DNA from: Phoenix dactylifera | Taxonomy: Eukaryota; Streptophyta; Magnoliopsida; Arecales; Arecaceae | Assembly: GCF_009389715.1 (NCBI RefSeq) | Contig: NC_052397.1 | Span: forward strand, 15,324,129-15,388,128 | Direction of reading: 5' to 3' | DNA length: 64,000 nt | Shown: positions 1 through 12,328 of the stretch, piece after piece | Layout: every line of letters starts with the position of its first letter | How positions within the stretch are numbered: position 1 is the first letter of the stretch | Program-made: the position numbers and the translations under genes | The notes under the pieces: generated by a model | Databases searched by the model: none | What the model was told of the DNA's origin: nothing | What the model saw: the letters and a program-made list of their open reading frames with translations, nothing else

Positions 1-220
1 AAAAAAACTTGAACTTTTTCTTTTGCTGCAACAGATGCCTCATATACTTTTAGTGTGAATACATCTAAAAAAATCAAAAGATAACAAGTCTCAGAGCATT
101 GTAGGCAGCTCCCTCTTACCAACCCAAAGAGCTCTCCCAAAGTGGGCAGCCACATACGAGGCCACCTAATCTGCAGCTTCGTTGGCTCTCTACAGTCCAA
201 CTCCTTTATTTAACCTTGTA
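1..220 (-). mobile_element. LINE 3'-end fragment (RNase H tail), copy A
   Basis: Read on the minus strand this stretch gives a broken remnant of the end of a non-LTR retrotransposon ORF2: an EAN-EAAD core, an in-frame TAG, then VASYVAAHFG and a tail with LLSFDFF. The same order of motifs occurs in the copies at 1.2 kb and 40.2 kb. The EANxxxD block followed by WVASY matches the end of plant LINE RNase H domains (established family knowledge). The copy is 5'-truncated and carries stops, so it is dead. It is cut by the window edge. Confidence 0.6.
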
Positions 221-912
221 AACTTCCTTGAGAATGCAAGATGGTCATTAGCTCGCATAGTTCTAATATTGAACAGATGTGCGATAAAGTTATTCAAATT
301 CTTTTATACTTCTGTAGGACGCCGGAGTTGTCCTTTTTTTTGTAATTTGAACAATCTGCAGCGGTAAAAAAAAAAATGTTGCTTGGAACTGCTCATGGTT
401 TTCTTCGCCTCATGTGGAAAGAAAACTCAAAAGACATACTAACACCTATCTCACGTATCAACACCTATCTCTGTAAATGCACCATATCTTTATAACAAAT
501 AGGTAACTTAAGACACTAGGTGTGCAGCTATGAAGGGATACTAGGTGCCCTATTTGCAAAGGTGCTGTGATTGATTAGTTTAGATAAAAATTGGGGATGC
601 AAGGCCACATGCTTAAAGTAAGAAGTTATCACAATGGTTGTGGGGTTCTTTTGCTTCCTTATCCAGCACCAGCCAACCAAGCTCATTACCCATATCATGT
701 TCCAATCAACTACCATAACCATTTATACAACTAGACATGATGTAGGTCTCCTTTAGGTACAACTAGACATGATGCAGGTCTCCTTTAGGCACCACTAACC
801 ATTAACACAGTACATGTGCATAGAGTTAACAAGATGGGGCCATGCATATATATATATCAAAAGCTTGAAATGAATGGAGAGGCAAATCATTTAGTGATAG
901 GTTGTGCCATTG

Positions 913-915
<3 letters not shown>
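221..915. other. intergenic, no gene seen
   Basis: AT-rich sequence with no supported gene. A short direct repeat is visible around 725-800, where a phrase beginning ACAACTAGACATGATG recurs with small changes. Short open frames here have no recognisable motifs. Confidence 0.5.

Positions 916-971
<56 letters not shown>
916..971. repeat. compound microsatellite (TA)16(GA)12
   Basis: About 16 TA units run directly into about 12 GA units. It is a likely length-polymorphic marker site. The open frame that covers it on the minus strand is an artefact of the repeat. Confidence 0.95.
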
Positions 972-1166
972 TAAATCCAATGCTAATGTACACTTGGTTT
1001 AATCTCACTAATCTTTTTTTTTTAACATGCAATGCACGTGAGATGTGAAGCTGAACGCAGGAATTGGAGGCAGCTACTTAGGCTTTTGTGACATTTTTTG
1101 GTTGCTAATTGCTAATTAGTGTGGTAAGCAAAGACACTAGGGATTGGTATGGTTGGACCAAATGAT

Positions 1167-1400
1167 TTTTTTTTTTTTTTGCGCTAAAACGGATGTATCA
1201 TATATTACAAGTATGAATACAGCCAAAAAAATCAAAAGATAGTACACCAGATAGCACCCTTTCTCTCACCCAAAGAGTATTCTTGGAGTGGTTGGCCACA
1301 TATGAGGCCACCTAATTTGCTGCCCCATTAGCCTCTCTATACATATGCTTTGCCTGCAAATCCATCCCACCATGGACCGGCACCGCCCCTCCCCCCCCGG
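1167..1400 (-). mobile_element. LINE 3'-end fragment (RNase H tail), copy B
   Basis: On the minus strand the sequence reads YREANGAAN, a stop, then VASYVANHSKNTLW and a tail with LSFDFFGCIHT. This is the terminal RNase H segment of an L1-type ORF2 with a premature TAG replacing the Trp codon. The T-run at 1167-1180 on the plus strand is the poly(A) tail of the element, so the 3' end is intact and the 5' end truncated, as is usual for LINE insertions. Non-functional. Confidence 0.75.
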
Positions 1401-2452
1401 CTCAAAAGGTGAAGTAAAAGGGAGGAAGAGAAGAAATGAAAAAGATGAGAGGATTAAGAAATTTTCTTGATTCTCTTCTCGAGTCTTGATATTTTGAGAA
1501 CTCTTCAACATTTCATGATTCTTTGGTTTTATTTTCTAGGTTATTCTCTTTTATTGAGCTCTCTTTTTTCTTGTACCCTTTCCTCTCACGGCTTTTGGAC
1601 ACTTATAGAGAGCCTTGTATTTTATCGATTTTATTTTCTATTTTTTTTATTATTATCTTCAATTGCTTCTGAAAATGTGTCAGATACCACTTAGCTCGGC
1701 TCAAGACTTACCCCCGTCGATTTTCTACCAGGATCCCTAATCATGGTCTTAGGAAAAAGAAAGTTCTGTTAACCTGCCTATAGGCGTAATATAACACATA
1801 TCTACCTGAGACCATTTCTTCTGAAGTCCACTCCAATAAAGTGTTCGAGATTAAAAAATTATTATATGTTTGAGAGCTTGATTAGAAATATTCTCTATTT
1901 GCACTAAGAAACTAGGGATACATCTTGAAAGATATGCTTGATCACAAGATTCTTCTCTTGAATAATATTTCTCAATTTTCTCTGGCTCACTTACTAGTAG
2001 ATGTAAGTTACTATCAATAAACATTGAAAATTGTATAGCAAGAAACATAATATCAAGTCTCAATCTATTTGACTTGAGTTCCAAAGCTAATGCAATACTT
2101 GCAAAAATAGATATAATGTGATGAAGTATTTAAGAAGATGTTTTAAAGGATTGAAGGAAACAAAAAAAAGAATATATAATTTATTAAATGTTTAGTTTTA
2201 TGTAATATGATTTAGCAACTAGCATATTCTATTCTATATTATCACACCACAACTGAATGAGATATTGAGGGAAGAAAATTGAAGAGACATAGTTTAGAGG
2301 CAAATATGATAGCAATATTTAATAATTTAGAAAAATTATAGTTTCATCTTCTCAAGTTTGGACATTCTCACACATCTGTTATTTTTAAAAATTTTCAAAT
2401 GGATTCTTCAAGCCTGCAACCAACTAGCAAACGTTGTTAGCCTGCCAATTCA
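1401..2452. other. intergenic, no gene seen
   Basis: AT-rich DNA. A C-run with purine-rich sequence lies just beyond the LINE copy (1385-1470). No exon-like segment with paired splice sites was recognised. Confidence 0.5.
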
Positions 2453-2594
2453 AATGACCAAATGCCCTCACTTGCTTCACGTAACTTTGAAAGTATACAC
2501 TGCTACCCTCCAATTGCTATTTCAATGACCAAATGCCCTCACTTGCTTCAAATAACTTTGAAAACACATTCTCCTACCCTCCAATTTCTATTGT
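2453..2594. repeat. tandem duplication, 71-bp unit, two copies
   Basis: The phrase AATGACCAAATGCCCTCACT starts at 2453 and again at 2524. Downstream text (CTTGCTTCA, AACTTTGAAA, CTACCCTCCAATT) follows in both copies with scattered differences. The open frame across it (2462-2707) repeats itself accordingly and is not a credible protein. Confidence 0.85.
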
Positions 2595-5500
2595 TTCATT
2601 CCGACCTCTACTTCTTTTCTGACAATTACCTGACCCCTGCTTCCTCTACACTCCTCCTCTACAAACTAAAAAGCTTGATGGCCAGAGGAAGGAGATGGAG
2701 GCCATGACACCAGATGAGTTGACGAACAAACACTCAACAGAACCCTTGCCATTGCTAATCGATGCAGAGGATTGATATATGTTGACCATTGTTGCCTCAA
2801 ATTTGCTATCCTTGTTTACCAATGAAGATGGAGGGCAAGCTTTGAAGAGACTCACTCTTTTTATTTTTTAATGGATATTTCAGCTTGCTCTTTCCGTCCT
2901 TCTTGGTGTTCTTGAAATCTTCTTAAAATAGAAAGAGAATAAATTTTTTTAATAATAAAACTAATTAAATTGAGAAAAAGAATTATAGTTCTTATTCAAA
3001 TATTTAAGTTAACAGATAATTATTAGTAAAATAAAAAAATTTTTTTTCTTGATTTGGGGTTTGTAAGGCTGGATATGGAGTAAAATACTTTGGATTTCTA
3101 TACGTCGATTTTTATTGGTTCCTTTCTCTGCTTTTGAGAGGAGCCCTTGCTTGATGGATTCTTCAAATAAACATATATTTTTTCCTAATTGTTTATATAT
3201 TTTTTCATAAGAAAATTTACTTTTGATTTGTTGAACAAGAGAGACAAAAATATGCCTGGGCTAATTCTATCCTCAGATAACATGATGATACGAGCAAAGG
3301 AAGAATTAATACAAAAGATTTAGTCTTTCCCCAATCGAAATTGTTCCGCTCAAAGTTAAAGCTGGTAAGAAGAAAATATCAGAAATAACTAATATAAAAT
3401 GTATTTTTATCCTACAGTAGCTTTATATTATCACATGCCTCAACATCGTTAATAAGGATAGAAGAAAAGACTATTTTGGATTACTTTAGAAATTCAAAAA
3501 ATATATTTGAAAACTTTTGAAGATGAGGGCGTGTACGTGGAATTGCCAAAACTAGAGAAGATGGAACAATAATTTTTTTAATAATTTTTACTTTATTTCA
3601 GTTTGCTCCGACATTTCAGTAATAAATAAATAAATAATGAAACTTCACTCAACAAGTTGAAAGGAAAAATTCTTAAATGTTTAAGATTTTCTAAAAAAAT
3701 ATTTGAACTTCCAAAACAAATAAAGTTTCCTATTTATCATGAGAAATCATGAGATCATATTTATTATGTGAAAGGAATTGATTATTCCATGCAATAGATG
3801 CATTTGGGGTGAGAAAGGGGATTATATATAACATTATCTAAATCATTAAATATGATCTATAAAGCCTAAAGTACTAGTACCAAAAAACCCAAATGTCTTC
3901 GAAGCCCCCCATCAATGCATCAAGTCACCACGAAATCACCACATGATATCATTCCACAAAATTACATATATGAGAGATTTTAGTCCATGAAAAGGACCTT
4001 CAAAAGCTTGTGAATTTTTATACAAAGTAAAATAAATCCAATGGTTAGATTTGCACCTTCAATCCCTAGCATATAGATTCATAGTGGCTGTAAAGTCCTC
4101 TCCTTGTGTTTTATGTACATTATAGTTGCATCATATGAAACAAAAGGACATAATTTAACAAGGGTGTATGATGGATAGTCCTTTTTAAACTTCTGCTTCT
4201 ACCTATATATGGAGATTTTTATTACCAAAATAAAGAAGATCCTTAATCTAATACTCTTAGACATGACATTAAGAGATAGAAATGAATGAAAAATGCATAA
4301 GAAAAGCAGGGATACATTTATCAAGAAGGAAATGTGCTTGAAGAATAAATTCTTTAATGATAAATTAGAGGTTTTAAATCTACTCCACTTTATGCATATA
4401 TGCACTTTTCCTGATAGAAGCATATATGCATACAGTTGATCAGGGATAAAAAAAAAAAACAAGTTTATACGGAGAGAAAAAAAAAGGGCATGCATTATCA
4501 GAAAAGAAGGGTGTTTGATGGGCAAGTGGCATCGTATTAATGAGAAATATTTAAAACAATTGTCATGATTGTTTTTGTTCATGGAGTCCTAAACAGATAG
4601 AAAATATTGATAATTCAAAATTTTCTAGACATTTGATTTAAATTTTTTGAATTGCATAGCACTAGAATGTTTAGATTTGCAAGTGTGTTAGGTTAGGAAT
4701 AAGTGATTTCAATCTAACAGCTAGACCTAATACATTAACTTTTTAAATTGGATCAAATTGGCTCTGAGAGACCCAAATTTTGAATTAATTTCTTAGTTGT
4801 GTCCAATGGGGTCCGCTCTGATTAAGTCCAATTTTGTGGGACTTATGTGCAGGTCAAATTAGATTCTAGATAAATTGGTTTCAGATAAAAGAATTTGATT
4901 GTTGTTTTTTATTTTTTTTATTGAGCCCACTATGTCCACTCAACCCTAATCAGACAGGCTCCATTCATTTTCTTTTTCCCAAAACTAAATAGTATTGCAA
5001 AATACAAAATGTTACGAAATGGAGTGTTCTCCCAAATTAGTAACTGCTGAGAAGAATAGTGAGAAGAAATTATCTTACCAATTAAAGTAAATTGAATGCA
5101 TGCTTAAGGCTCAAAGATATACATGATGAAATCAGTTTCTATAAATCAAAACATTGTAATCTTTTGACAACACAAACAACCTAAATTCAAAATGAAAAAT
5201 ATAGTTAGAAAATTGCAAAACCCCAGATGTACCAAAGACAAGGAAACGTATTATTTGTTCAAAAATAGAAACATAATTATAAAAACCGTCCATCTCTCTC
5301 TCCCTCCCCTGCTCAATCCCCCAGAAGAAGTAGGGATTACCTTGCAGTATATGCACAAGCACAAGCTTCGATCTTCTCTTAAACAATACAATATTTGGGG
5401 TAAGGTATAGGGGCTGTCATATGTTGATACTTGATAGACTTAATTAGAGATTTCCTCCTATTATGTATTCTTAAGAACCTTAACAGCACCAAGCATTTTG

Positions 5501-5900
5501 TGACCATGAAACCAAGTCTTATCACTTTGTCATACTGTTATATGGCAATTAAAGCTGTCTAGAATCTAGACTCCAAAGCAGCAATCTAGTTAAGACTCAT
5601 AACATGAATGGAACTATAATCTATTACTTGATAAGTGCATCTGGTTTTCTCTATTGTGGTTTCTAATGCCTATTATGCGAGGCATATTATCCTAAGAGAA
5701 AGCTAATCTTTACATACAAACTAAAAACTGCAATGAATAGCATCCATTGTGCCAAATTTCGGTCCTTGGCCACAAATCAATCCAAGAGCCAGCCAAAATG
5801 GCACGCCATGTGAGCGTGGGCCAATGATGTTTGGGTGGCTGAAGCACCATAGCTGGCATATGTGCCGGTTGGCAACCCGACCTCCTTCTCAATAAGAGCA
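2595..5900. other. intergenic, no gene seen
   Basis: Strongly AT-rich sequence with homopolymer runs. The longest open frame (minus strand, 4199-4582) is rich in Phe, Leu, Ile and Ser and shows no domain; such frames are expected by chance in AT-rich DNA when read on the T-rich strand. Confidence 0.5.
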
Positions 5901-5905
5901 CATAG

Positions 5906-6330
5906 GGCTGAAACCGGATCAGATATAGATCAGATATTAGTATATATATATTCATATTTGTTTTATTTGATGATACTTATAGAAATATGGATGTTAGTCG
6001 GATACGAAAATTCATATTCATATCTGTTTTAAATGAATATGGATACAAATCGGATACTGAAAATATGATTATCAATATAAATATAAGTCAGACAATTTTA
6101 AATACATGATAAATCAAATTAGTAGCATACTAATATAATTATTTATTTTTCTTAAAAGCTTATAAATATTATATAAAATTAGAATCGGATATTTGGGTAT
6201 GGATTGGGTAGTTGTATTTCCATATTCATTTCTATTTTTCTTTGACAGATATGGATACAGATACGGATATTAGCCAGATACTCAAATTTATATCCATATC
6301 CTGAAAGATTCAAATACAAAAATGAATCCT
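5906..6330. mobile_element. degenerate GGAT/ATCC-rich hAT-like element
   Basis: Starts with GGGCTGAAACCGGATCAGAT and is built of alternating GGATA and TATCC words, the same style as the better preserved element at 50,388-51,269. The right end does not form a clear terminal inverted repeat, so the boundaries and class are tentative. Confidence 0.4.
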
Positions 6331-9300
6331 GACAAAGCATGTGATGTCTTTTCAATTATCACCAGTTTTTTTGGTTTGGCCAGACAAGCCGGCTAACAAA
6401 AGTGACAGTGACCAAGTGATAATTTATCATCAGCTTCTGCTCTTTTTTTCCCAACTAAAAACAACGACAGGGTGCAGAGTCTATGGGACCAGTTGCTACA
6501 AGGATGGTGACCAACTGATGAGTGTATGTGATGGGAGGTGTTTGATCAAAAATTCCATCGACTGGAGACTTATTCTACTCTCGCCATTCTTAATTATCAA
6601 CAACCAACGGGGATTCAGAGCTCAAAAATCCAGCGACTTGGAGATTGGAGGATGATCAAAGCGTTGTTGATGGGCTTTGATTTCTAATGATGGGGAACCT
6701 GCTTAGGGAAAACGCGGGTGGACCAGGAACTAAAAATAAAATGGAGATAGAAATCAAGGGCTAGGACAATAAAAGGAAAAGCAAATCAGTCAGAAACAAG
6801 GATAAATTGGCTGTAAATCAATGAGATGTCTCTCAACTTTCCACTTTTATTTTTTTGATCTTTTTATATATATATAATTCAGATATATATATACACACAC
6901 ACACATGCAGATACAAACATATATATAAATTATTATTATTGGATGGGAGAGAAATATGTTATTTTATATACTATTTGTCAAATTTTATAGCCAGAATATT
7001 CTTAGTTTCTCTTTTCACAAATATTTACAAAAAAAAAATATGATTAAAAAGTTAGATATATAATCTACATGTGATTTTATTTACTCCAGGATCATAACTC
7101 TCATATGCGCAGATTTTAAAACTGTTGGAAAATATCTATCCATCTCTACTGCATCGGCATCTTATTGGAATCTTTGTGAAGTTTAAAAACTAAAGGAAAA
7201 ATTGATATTGTTTCTCTAATCCATGTGTTTTCTCTCCCTCATTCTCCAATCTTTTAAACATTTTTATAGATTTCTAATATGCGTTGCATGTATAGATTGC
7301 TAGTATAATGTATCCATATACGCAACACATTTGCCCTTCCTGCTGTGGTTCATAATGAGCTAAAGACATTCTTGCTGTTTGAGTTATCAGAGAGCAGCGG
7401 ACGCCAATTTGAGGTGCAGATTTTACCTTAGAATATCTTCTAGTTTTGTATTTTTTTTTATTTTGCTTGAACCTAGCCATAGAGGCTTTGACTAGAGCTT
7501 ATCAGGTCTAATATATCAAATTTGAATTGTTAACACTTTTATGGATTAATCATATGTCTCAATTCTAAATAAACTGTAGAAAAATTGTCACTTAAATACA
7601 TACGATTGAAAAAAATTTTTGATGATAAATTTGAATTTATTTTTTGCTATGCTGTCATTTCCTGCAACCTCCTAATATATTCTAATATTCTTATAAAATA
7701 CTAATTGTTGAAATTATGCGTTCAAAAATTGCTTGCTTTACATATGTAAGATTGGATAAAATATATATCTCAAGAAGATAAAAATAGCTTAAATTTATAT
7801 ACCTCTTGATAAACGAATTATATCTGCATTTATATTACTCCACTTGTCGAACGATTAGTTCTTGATACAGCTGCTAACTTCAAGCATTATTTTGAACAAC
7901 TTGTATACTTTTAATGGTCAGTAAACTTTTGTACTAGGATGGTGCACCTTAGAACACTGTCAATTCATGAGCCTCCAATTTCTATCTTGAAAAAAGGAGG
8001 AGAGAGTTGGTGGAGCTACTAATGAATGATTTTTCAAAGTTCCTTTGGCATCTATTGCTTTTGAAAACCCAATAACATATTGGTGCTATTTTGTCTTGCG
8101 CATTATTCATGATTCAAAAAACCGCCTGTAATCTTCTACAGTTAGTTGTAGTGTATTGAATCACTTAATACAGGTCTATGTTTTTTTTTCATACAGTAAT
8201 TGCAGAAAAATGAACCCAACCTATTTGAAAGATTTAGAAAAAGACATAATGTGATTGCATCATGCAACCTATAATTTGTAAATTGTTTGTAAAGAGAAAA
8301 ATAATTGGGTGCGCCAAAGAAAATGACCATGACAGTTATACAATACAGCTTTGCCATATATCTGAAAAAAATTGAAACTTCATCATGAGATTGCCACAGA
8401 AAAGTATTTTCACAAGTTGTATGGAGAAAATTTAAGAGAAGATTTGAATATTGTGTGTATAGATATAACCATTACGTAGAGACTTCTTTAAAAAAATATT
8501 ATCCTAAAGGCCCCTGGAATTTAAAAACATACTACCCTATTAAATCAAAACAATTGACCGATACACTAACTGCACCCTCTCTCTCCTTCTGTCTAATGGT
8601 ATTCTGATACCTAGATTTTTTGAATGGAATGAGTTCATACTTCTAAGTTATAGATCATTGATGCCTTCATGTTTCTCATGTCAGGCGTACTTCAAAGTTA
8701 AGGGGAAGTTGGGGCAGAAGGCTCTTTATAGGCAAACTTGTGGCATGTATTAGTTGGCATCATATGAATAAATCAAGGATGATTATCTTGAACATCAAAC
8801 AGATTAAGCTAGTTTGATGAGAAAATGTGTGAAGTACTTTTTCGGAACATTTAAGCTGGTAAAATAGAGTTAGGTTTGCAAGAGTAAAAAGACAAGGTTT
8901 GATTTTTGTATGAGGATTGAGGTGATGGACTGATTTTTAATATCAAATATGGGGGAGAAATAATGACTTGAAAATATTTTTATAGTGATCTACAAAATCT
9001 TAGAAATTTATTTATAGTGAAATTTAGAATTATCTGAAGTAGTTCAGTAAGAAATCAATATAGTGCCTTGATCAGTTCACTCTCGTTGAATGGGTTGCAC
9101 TAGGATAATGGCCTATTAAGGTTAATTATGATTCAAGGATGGTAGCGGATGACACAGCCAGTGATGGTTTGCATTGTAAAATCAACATAATACAGTGGAA
9201 ATGGCAAGGGATGATGAAAGGTCAAGATTAAACAAAATCTTGTTGCCATATCATCTGAAATGGGATGTATATATGTAGGCAACAACAGCAAGAAATCATG

Positions 9301-10602
9301 GGCCAAGAACATCGAAATATACAAAAAAACACACCTAATAACAAACAGTAACTTCAGCAATAGCTATTAAAGCTAAATATTTTGAATCAACAGTAGCAAT
9401 CAATATTCTTGCAGCCACACCAACTGTGATGTGCGCCACAGCCTTTAATAAGCCAGAGATCAAGCATTCTAAATTTGCAACCGACTCAAATTCTTGGTAA
9501 AGGATTAGTTATGTGGCATACAACCGCAAACAGAATAGGTGACTTAGGTACAACAGAATAATCAACCATGACATAACTTCCATTATGAGTTCATCTCATA
9601 CATTGGTAAAATCACGGGGGCAGCAATTTTAAGATTAGTCTCAGACTTCATGATTGCAACAGTTGTCTATGCATTGGTAGCCAAATTTTCCACAAAGTTA
9701 AATTCAGCAAAGATCATCATAAATTTGCACTCCCCAACATTAATCACAGCATTACACTCATTTTCAATGGTATAAGAACTTGCGAATGTGAAGGTTATGG
9801 TGTATCCACAAGGCTAATTTGTAGATGAGAAGTTATGATTTTTAGTTGGGTCACAATCAAGTCTCTCACTGGAATTTTCTTTTGATTTATTACGTTTCCA
9901 GGGTCACTAAATCCAAAGCAGAGCAACTCTAATTGAAGATAACAATTACCTATTTATGCTGGATGGCTAGTTATAATCTGTGGTCCTTGCAGTCAGATAA
10001 TAAAAACTATCTGGCATTGATGTGATGTAGAAGCTTTTAGTCTATGTATGTGGTTTTCTCTCAATTATTTTTGTATAAGTTGATGGGCATTGGTGAGCCA
10101 TAGGCAAGTATCAGTAATTGCAAATAAACATATGCATGATGGCCAGACGGATGGTAGTTGCAGATGAATTTTTGTTCTAAGAAAGAGTTAGGAAAAACCT
10201 AACCCACATTCCTTAAGAAAATCAAAGGAACCAAATACAAGATAAAGCAAAATATTAGTATTCATAAAATAAACCTAACCTCCTAATTAGTTAGGTTCTA
10301 TCAGAGGAAGATCTACATTATAGTTAGGATGCTTCCAAAACTCTTGACCTTAATTGCCATTAGTTGCCTGTCCACCATATTTCCCCAGCAAGCAAAGACT
10401 TGTTCTCAAATACAACTTAGCACTTCTTCATGACTTCCTAACATATGCAATCTTGGAGCAACACATGGTTCTCATCTAAGTTAGATATATAATTAGATTA
10501 CAAAAACTAACGCCTGAACCTTGGTCCTTTAAAAGATTATACCATATTAGAATGATGCATGGTACTAAGAATAAAACAGTAGGAATAAAAGAAAGATCAT
10601 AC
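6331..10602. other. intergenic, no gene seen
   Basis: AT-rich DNA with a small TA/CA microsatellite near 6,867-6,905. I found no exon pair with consistent splice sites and phase, no tRNA-like structure and no transposon ends that I could pair. Confidence 0.45.
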
Positions 10603-10709
10603 CAGCCGGCCGACCAAATGGCCAATCTAGCAGTCTCCGTTCCTCGCCGATTTTTGTCGGACAACTTCCCACCAGAGCTATCGTATCTATCCAATGCAGA
10701 TGCAATTAT
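10603..10709 (-). other. putative exon B of an unassigned gene
   Basis: Read on the minus strand, a 107-nt segment is bounded by an acceptor (GAATGCACAG) and a donor (G then GTATGATC). It is open in the phase that joins it to the candidate exon at 11,514-11,554, giving residues such as IIASALDRYDSSGGKLSDKN and ETARLAIWSAG. GC content and residue composition look more coding-like than the surroundings. I do not recognise the family. It lies downstream of the phosphatase-like gene on the same strand, so it could also be an alternative 3' exon of that gene or a relic. Confidence 0.35.
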
Positions 10710-10761
10710 CTGTGCATTCATAAGATTGTAACTGGTTATTGTCAGTTTGGGCGTCCCCAGA

Positions 10762-11001
10762 CTGGGGTTGCAAAAGAACTGAGCTACTCATGAGCCTAGC
10801 CTGGACAGTGGCTTGATTCAAAAAACAGCAGGAAAAATTGGCTCGTTAAAGCTCAGCCCATAACTTAGTCGAGCCAAGCTTAAGTTCATCCGAAGTCCAG
10901 CTCAAGCTCTGAGTCAAACTTGAGCAACTCTTCTAATTTACCAAGTCAAGCCGAGTAGCCTGATATACAGCTTGGTCTGGCTCAACTCATTTGCACCCCT
11001 G
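10762..11001. mobile_element. hAT-like MITE, about 240 bp
   Basis: The left end CTGGGGTTGCAAAAGAACTG and the reverse complement of the right end (CAGGGGTGCAAATGAGTTGA) are imperfect terminal inverted repeats. The interior is full of GAGCTC/GAGCC words typical of small plant hAT-derived elements. No clean 8-bp target-site duplication is visible. Confidence 0.5.
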
Positions 11002-11513
11002 CTCCAAACAACAAAAACAAAAAAAAAAAAAACTTTTTCCCTAAAAAGAAATAATCCTTTTCAAAGTTATAAGATAATTTTGGTAGAGCAATTACTACTA
11101 AATTTTAGTAGAGCAATTACTACTGTGCTTTACGGATCCTTCTAGTCCATATACAACACCGTGAAACACTCTTATAAATTAGTCTGCCGTGATTAACACC
11201 TCCAGCAACTCTTTAAAAGAACTCGTTGAGAAAATCAAAAACAAGAAACTCCAAAGAAAAACTTCATTACCTTCTCGTTAAGTCCTTTTTTAAGGTTTCC
11301 AGTATAGCTCACACAGAACTGCTTATGATTTATTAACCTTCTTTCCTCCTAAAACAAGTTATATATTCCAAGTGATCGTATTATATTATCTTCTCACATC
11401 ATTCTTATGATCAAAACTTACTTTGAAAGTTTCAAATCAGCAAAAACCTTCAAAAAAATAACAAAAAAAAAAAATCAAATCAGCTCATTGTCATTTGTTC
11501 AGAGATAGAGCAC

Positions 11514-11554
11514 CTCGGATGAACATATCTTATCTCCAGCATCCATTGCCACAG
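11514..11554 (-). other. putative exon A of an unassigned gene
   Basis: A 41-nt minus-strand segment between a pyrimidine-rich acceptor (TTGTTGTTTGTCAG) and a donor (CCGAG then GTGCTC). In the frame that joins the segment at 10,603-10,709 it reads VAMDAGDKICSSE. Both introns would be GT-AG and the junction is phase 0. The protein is not recognised, and two short pieces are weak evidence for a gene. Confidence 0.3.
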
Positions 11555-12328
11555 CTGACAAACAACAAAAGACTGAAGCGTTATATCAGAAAAGGACAAA
11601 AAAGCTAAAGCCACACTAATTTATTCAAAAAAACCGACAGCATCAAAACAACAGCATTGATGAGGCAATAAGTTTCAGATCCTATGGAGGCAAAATAGCA
11701 ACCGGGCAATAAGATGAAAATCATGCCCTAAAGTACTACTGTAAAATAAAAAGGGATATTAAAACTTCAAACGAAAGAAAAAGACCTCAGATTGTTCTAA
11801 CCACCATTCTCATCTCTTGGTAAAATTTCATGAATCCAAGATGTACATGGGAAAGGAGTACACAGGTATTTATGGCATCCTAAAACCTATTTGTAGTAGA
11901 TCACATCTTTCTTCAACTCAACATCCCAATCACTGGTAAAGAGAACAAGTAATAACCTCCAATTCTATCAAAGAATTGAAATAATATAATGAATAGAAGA
12001 CATGTTTTTGTGAGAAAAATGAATAAAAGATGTGTTACATTTCACATTAGATGACAACAGTATAAAGCACCGAATAGTAACAGGTCAAACAGCAAAATCG
12101 GATGTCTCGCTTGATGATCAATCGTCCGGCTTGATACAATAATGCTTTTACTGTTGGCAGGGGTGAGAACAATCACAGCCTGTAAAAATCAAATAAGTCT
12201 ATTATATTAAGCATTGGTAAAGCAAGAAGTTCAGTTGATAAAGACTAGATGCCTACTTACAAATCAGTTCCTATTTCTCATTTGGTCACCATTAGTTAGA
12301 TGCACTCTCAAATGTCATCAGTGTCCGC

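Noticed and set aside
4199..4582. 127-codon minus-strand frame
   Set aside because: Hydrophobic, Phe/Leu/Ile/Ser-rich reading of AT-rich DNA without motif, promoter or splice context.
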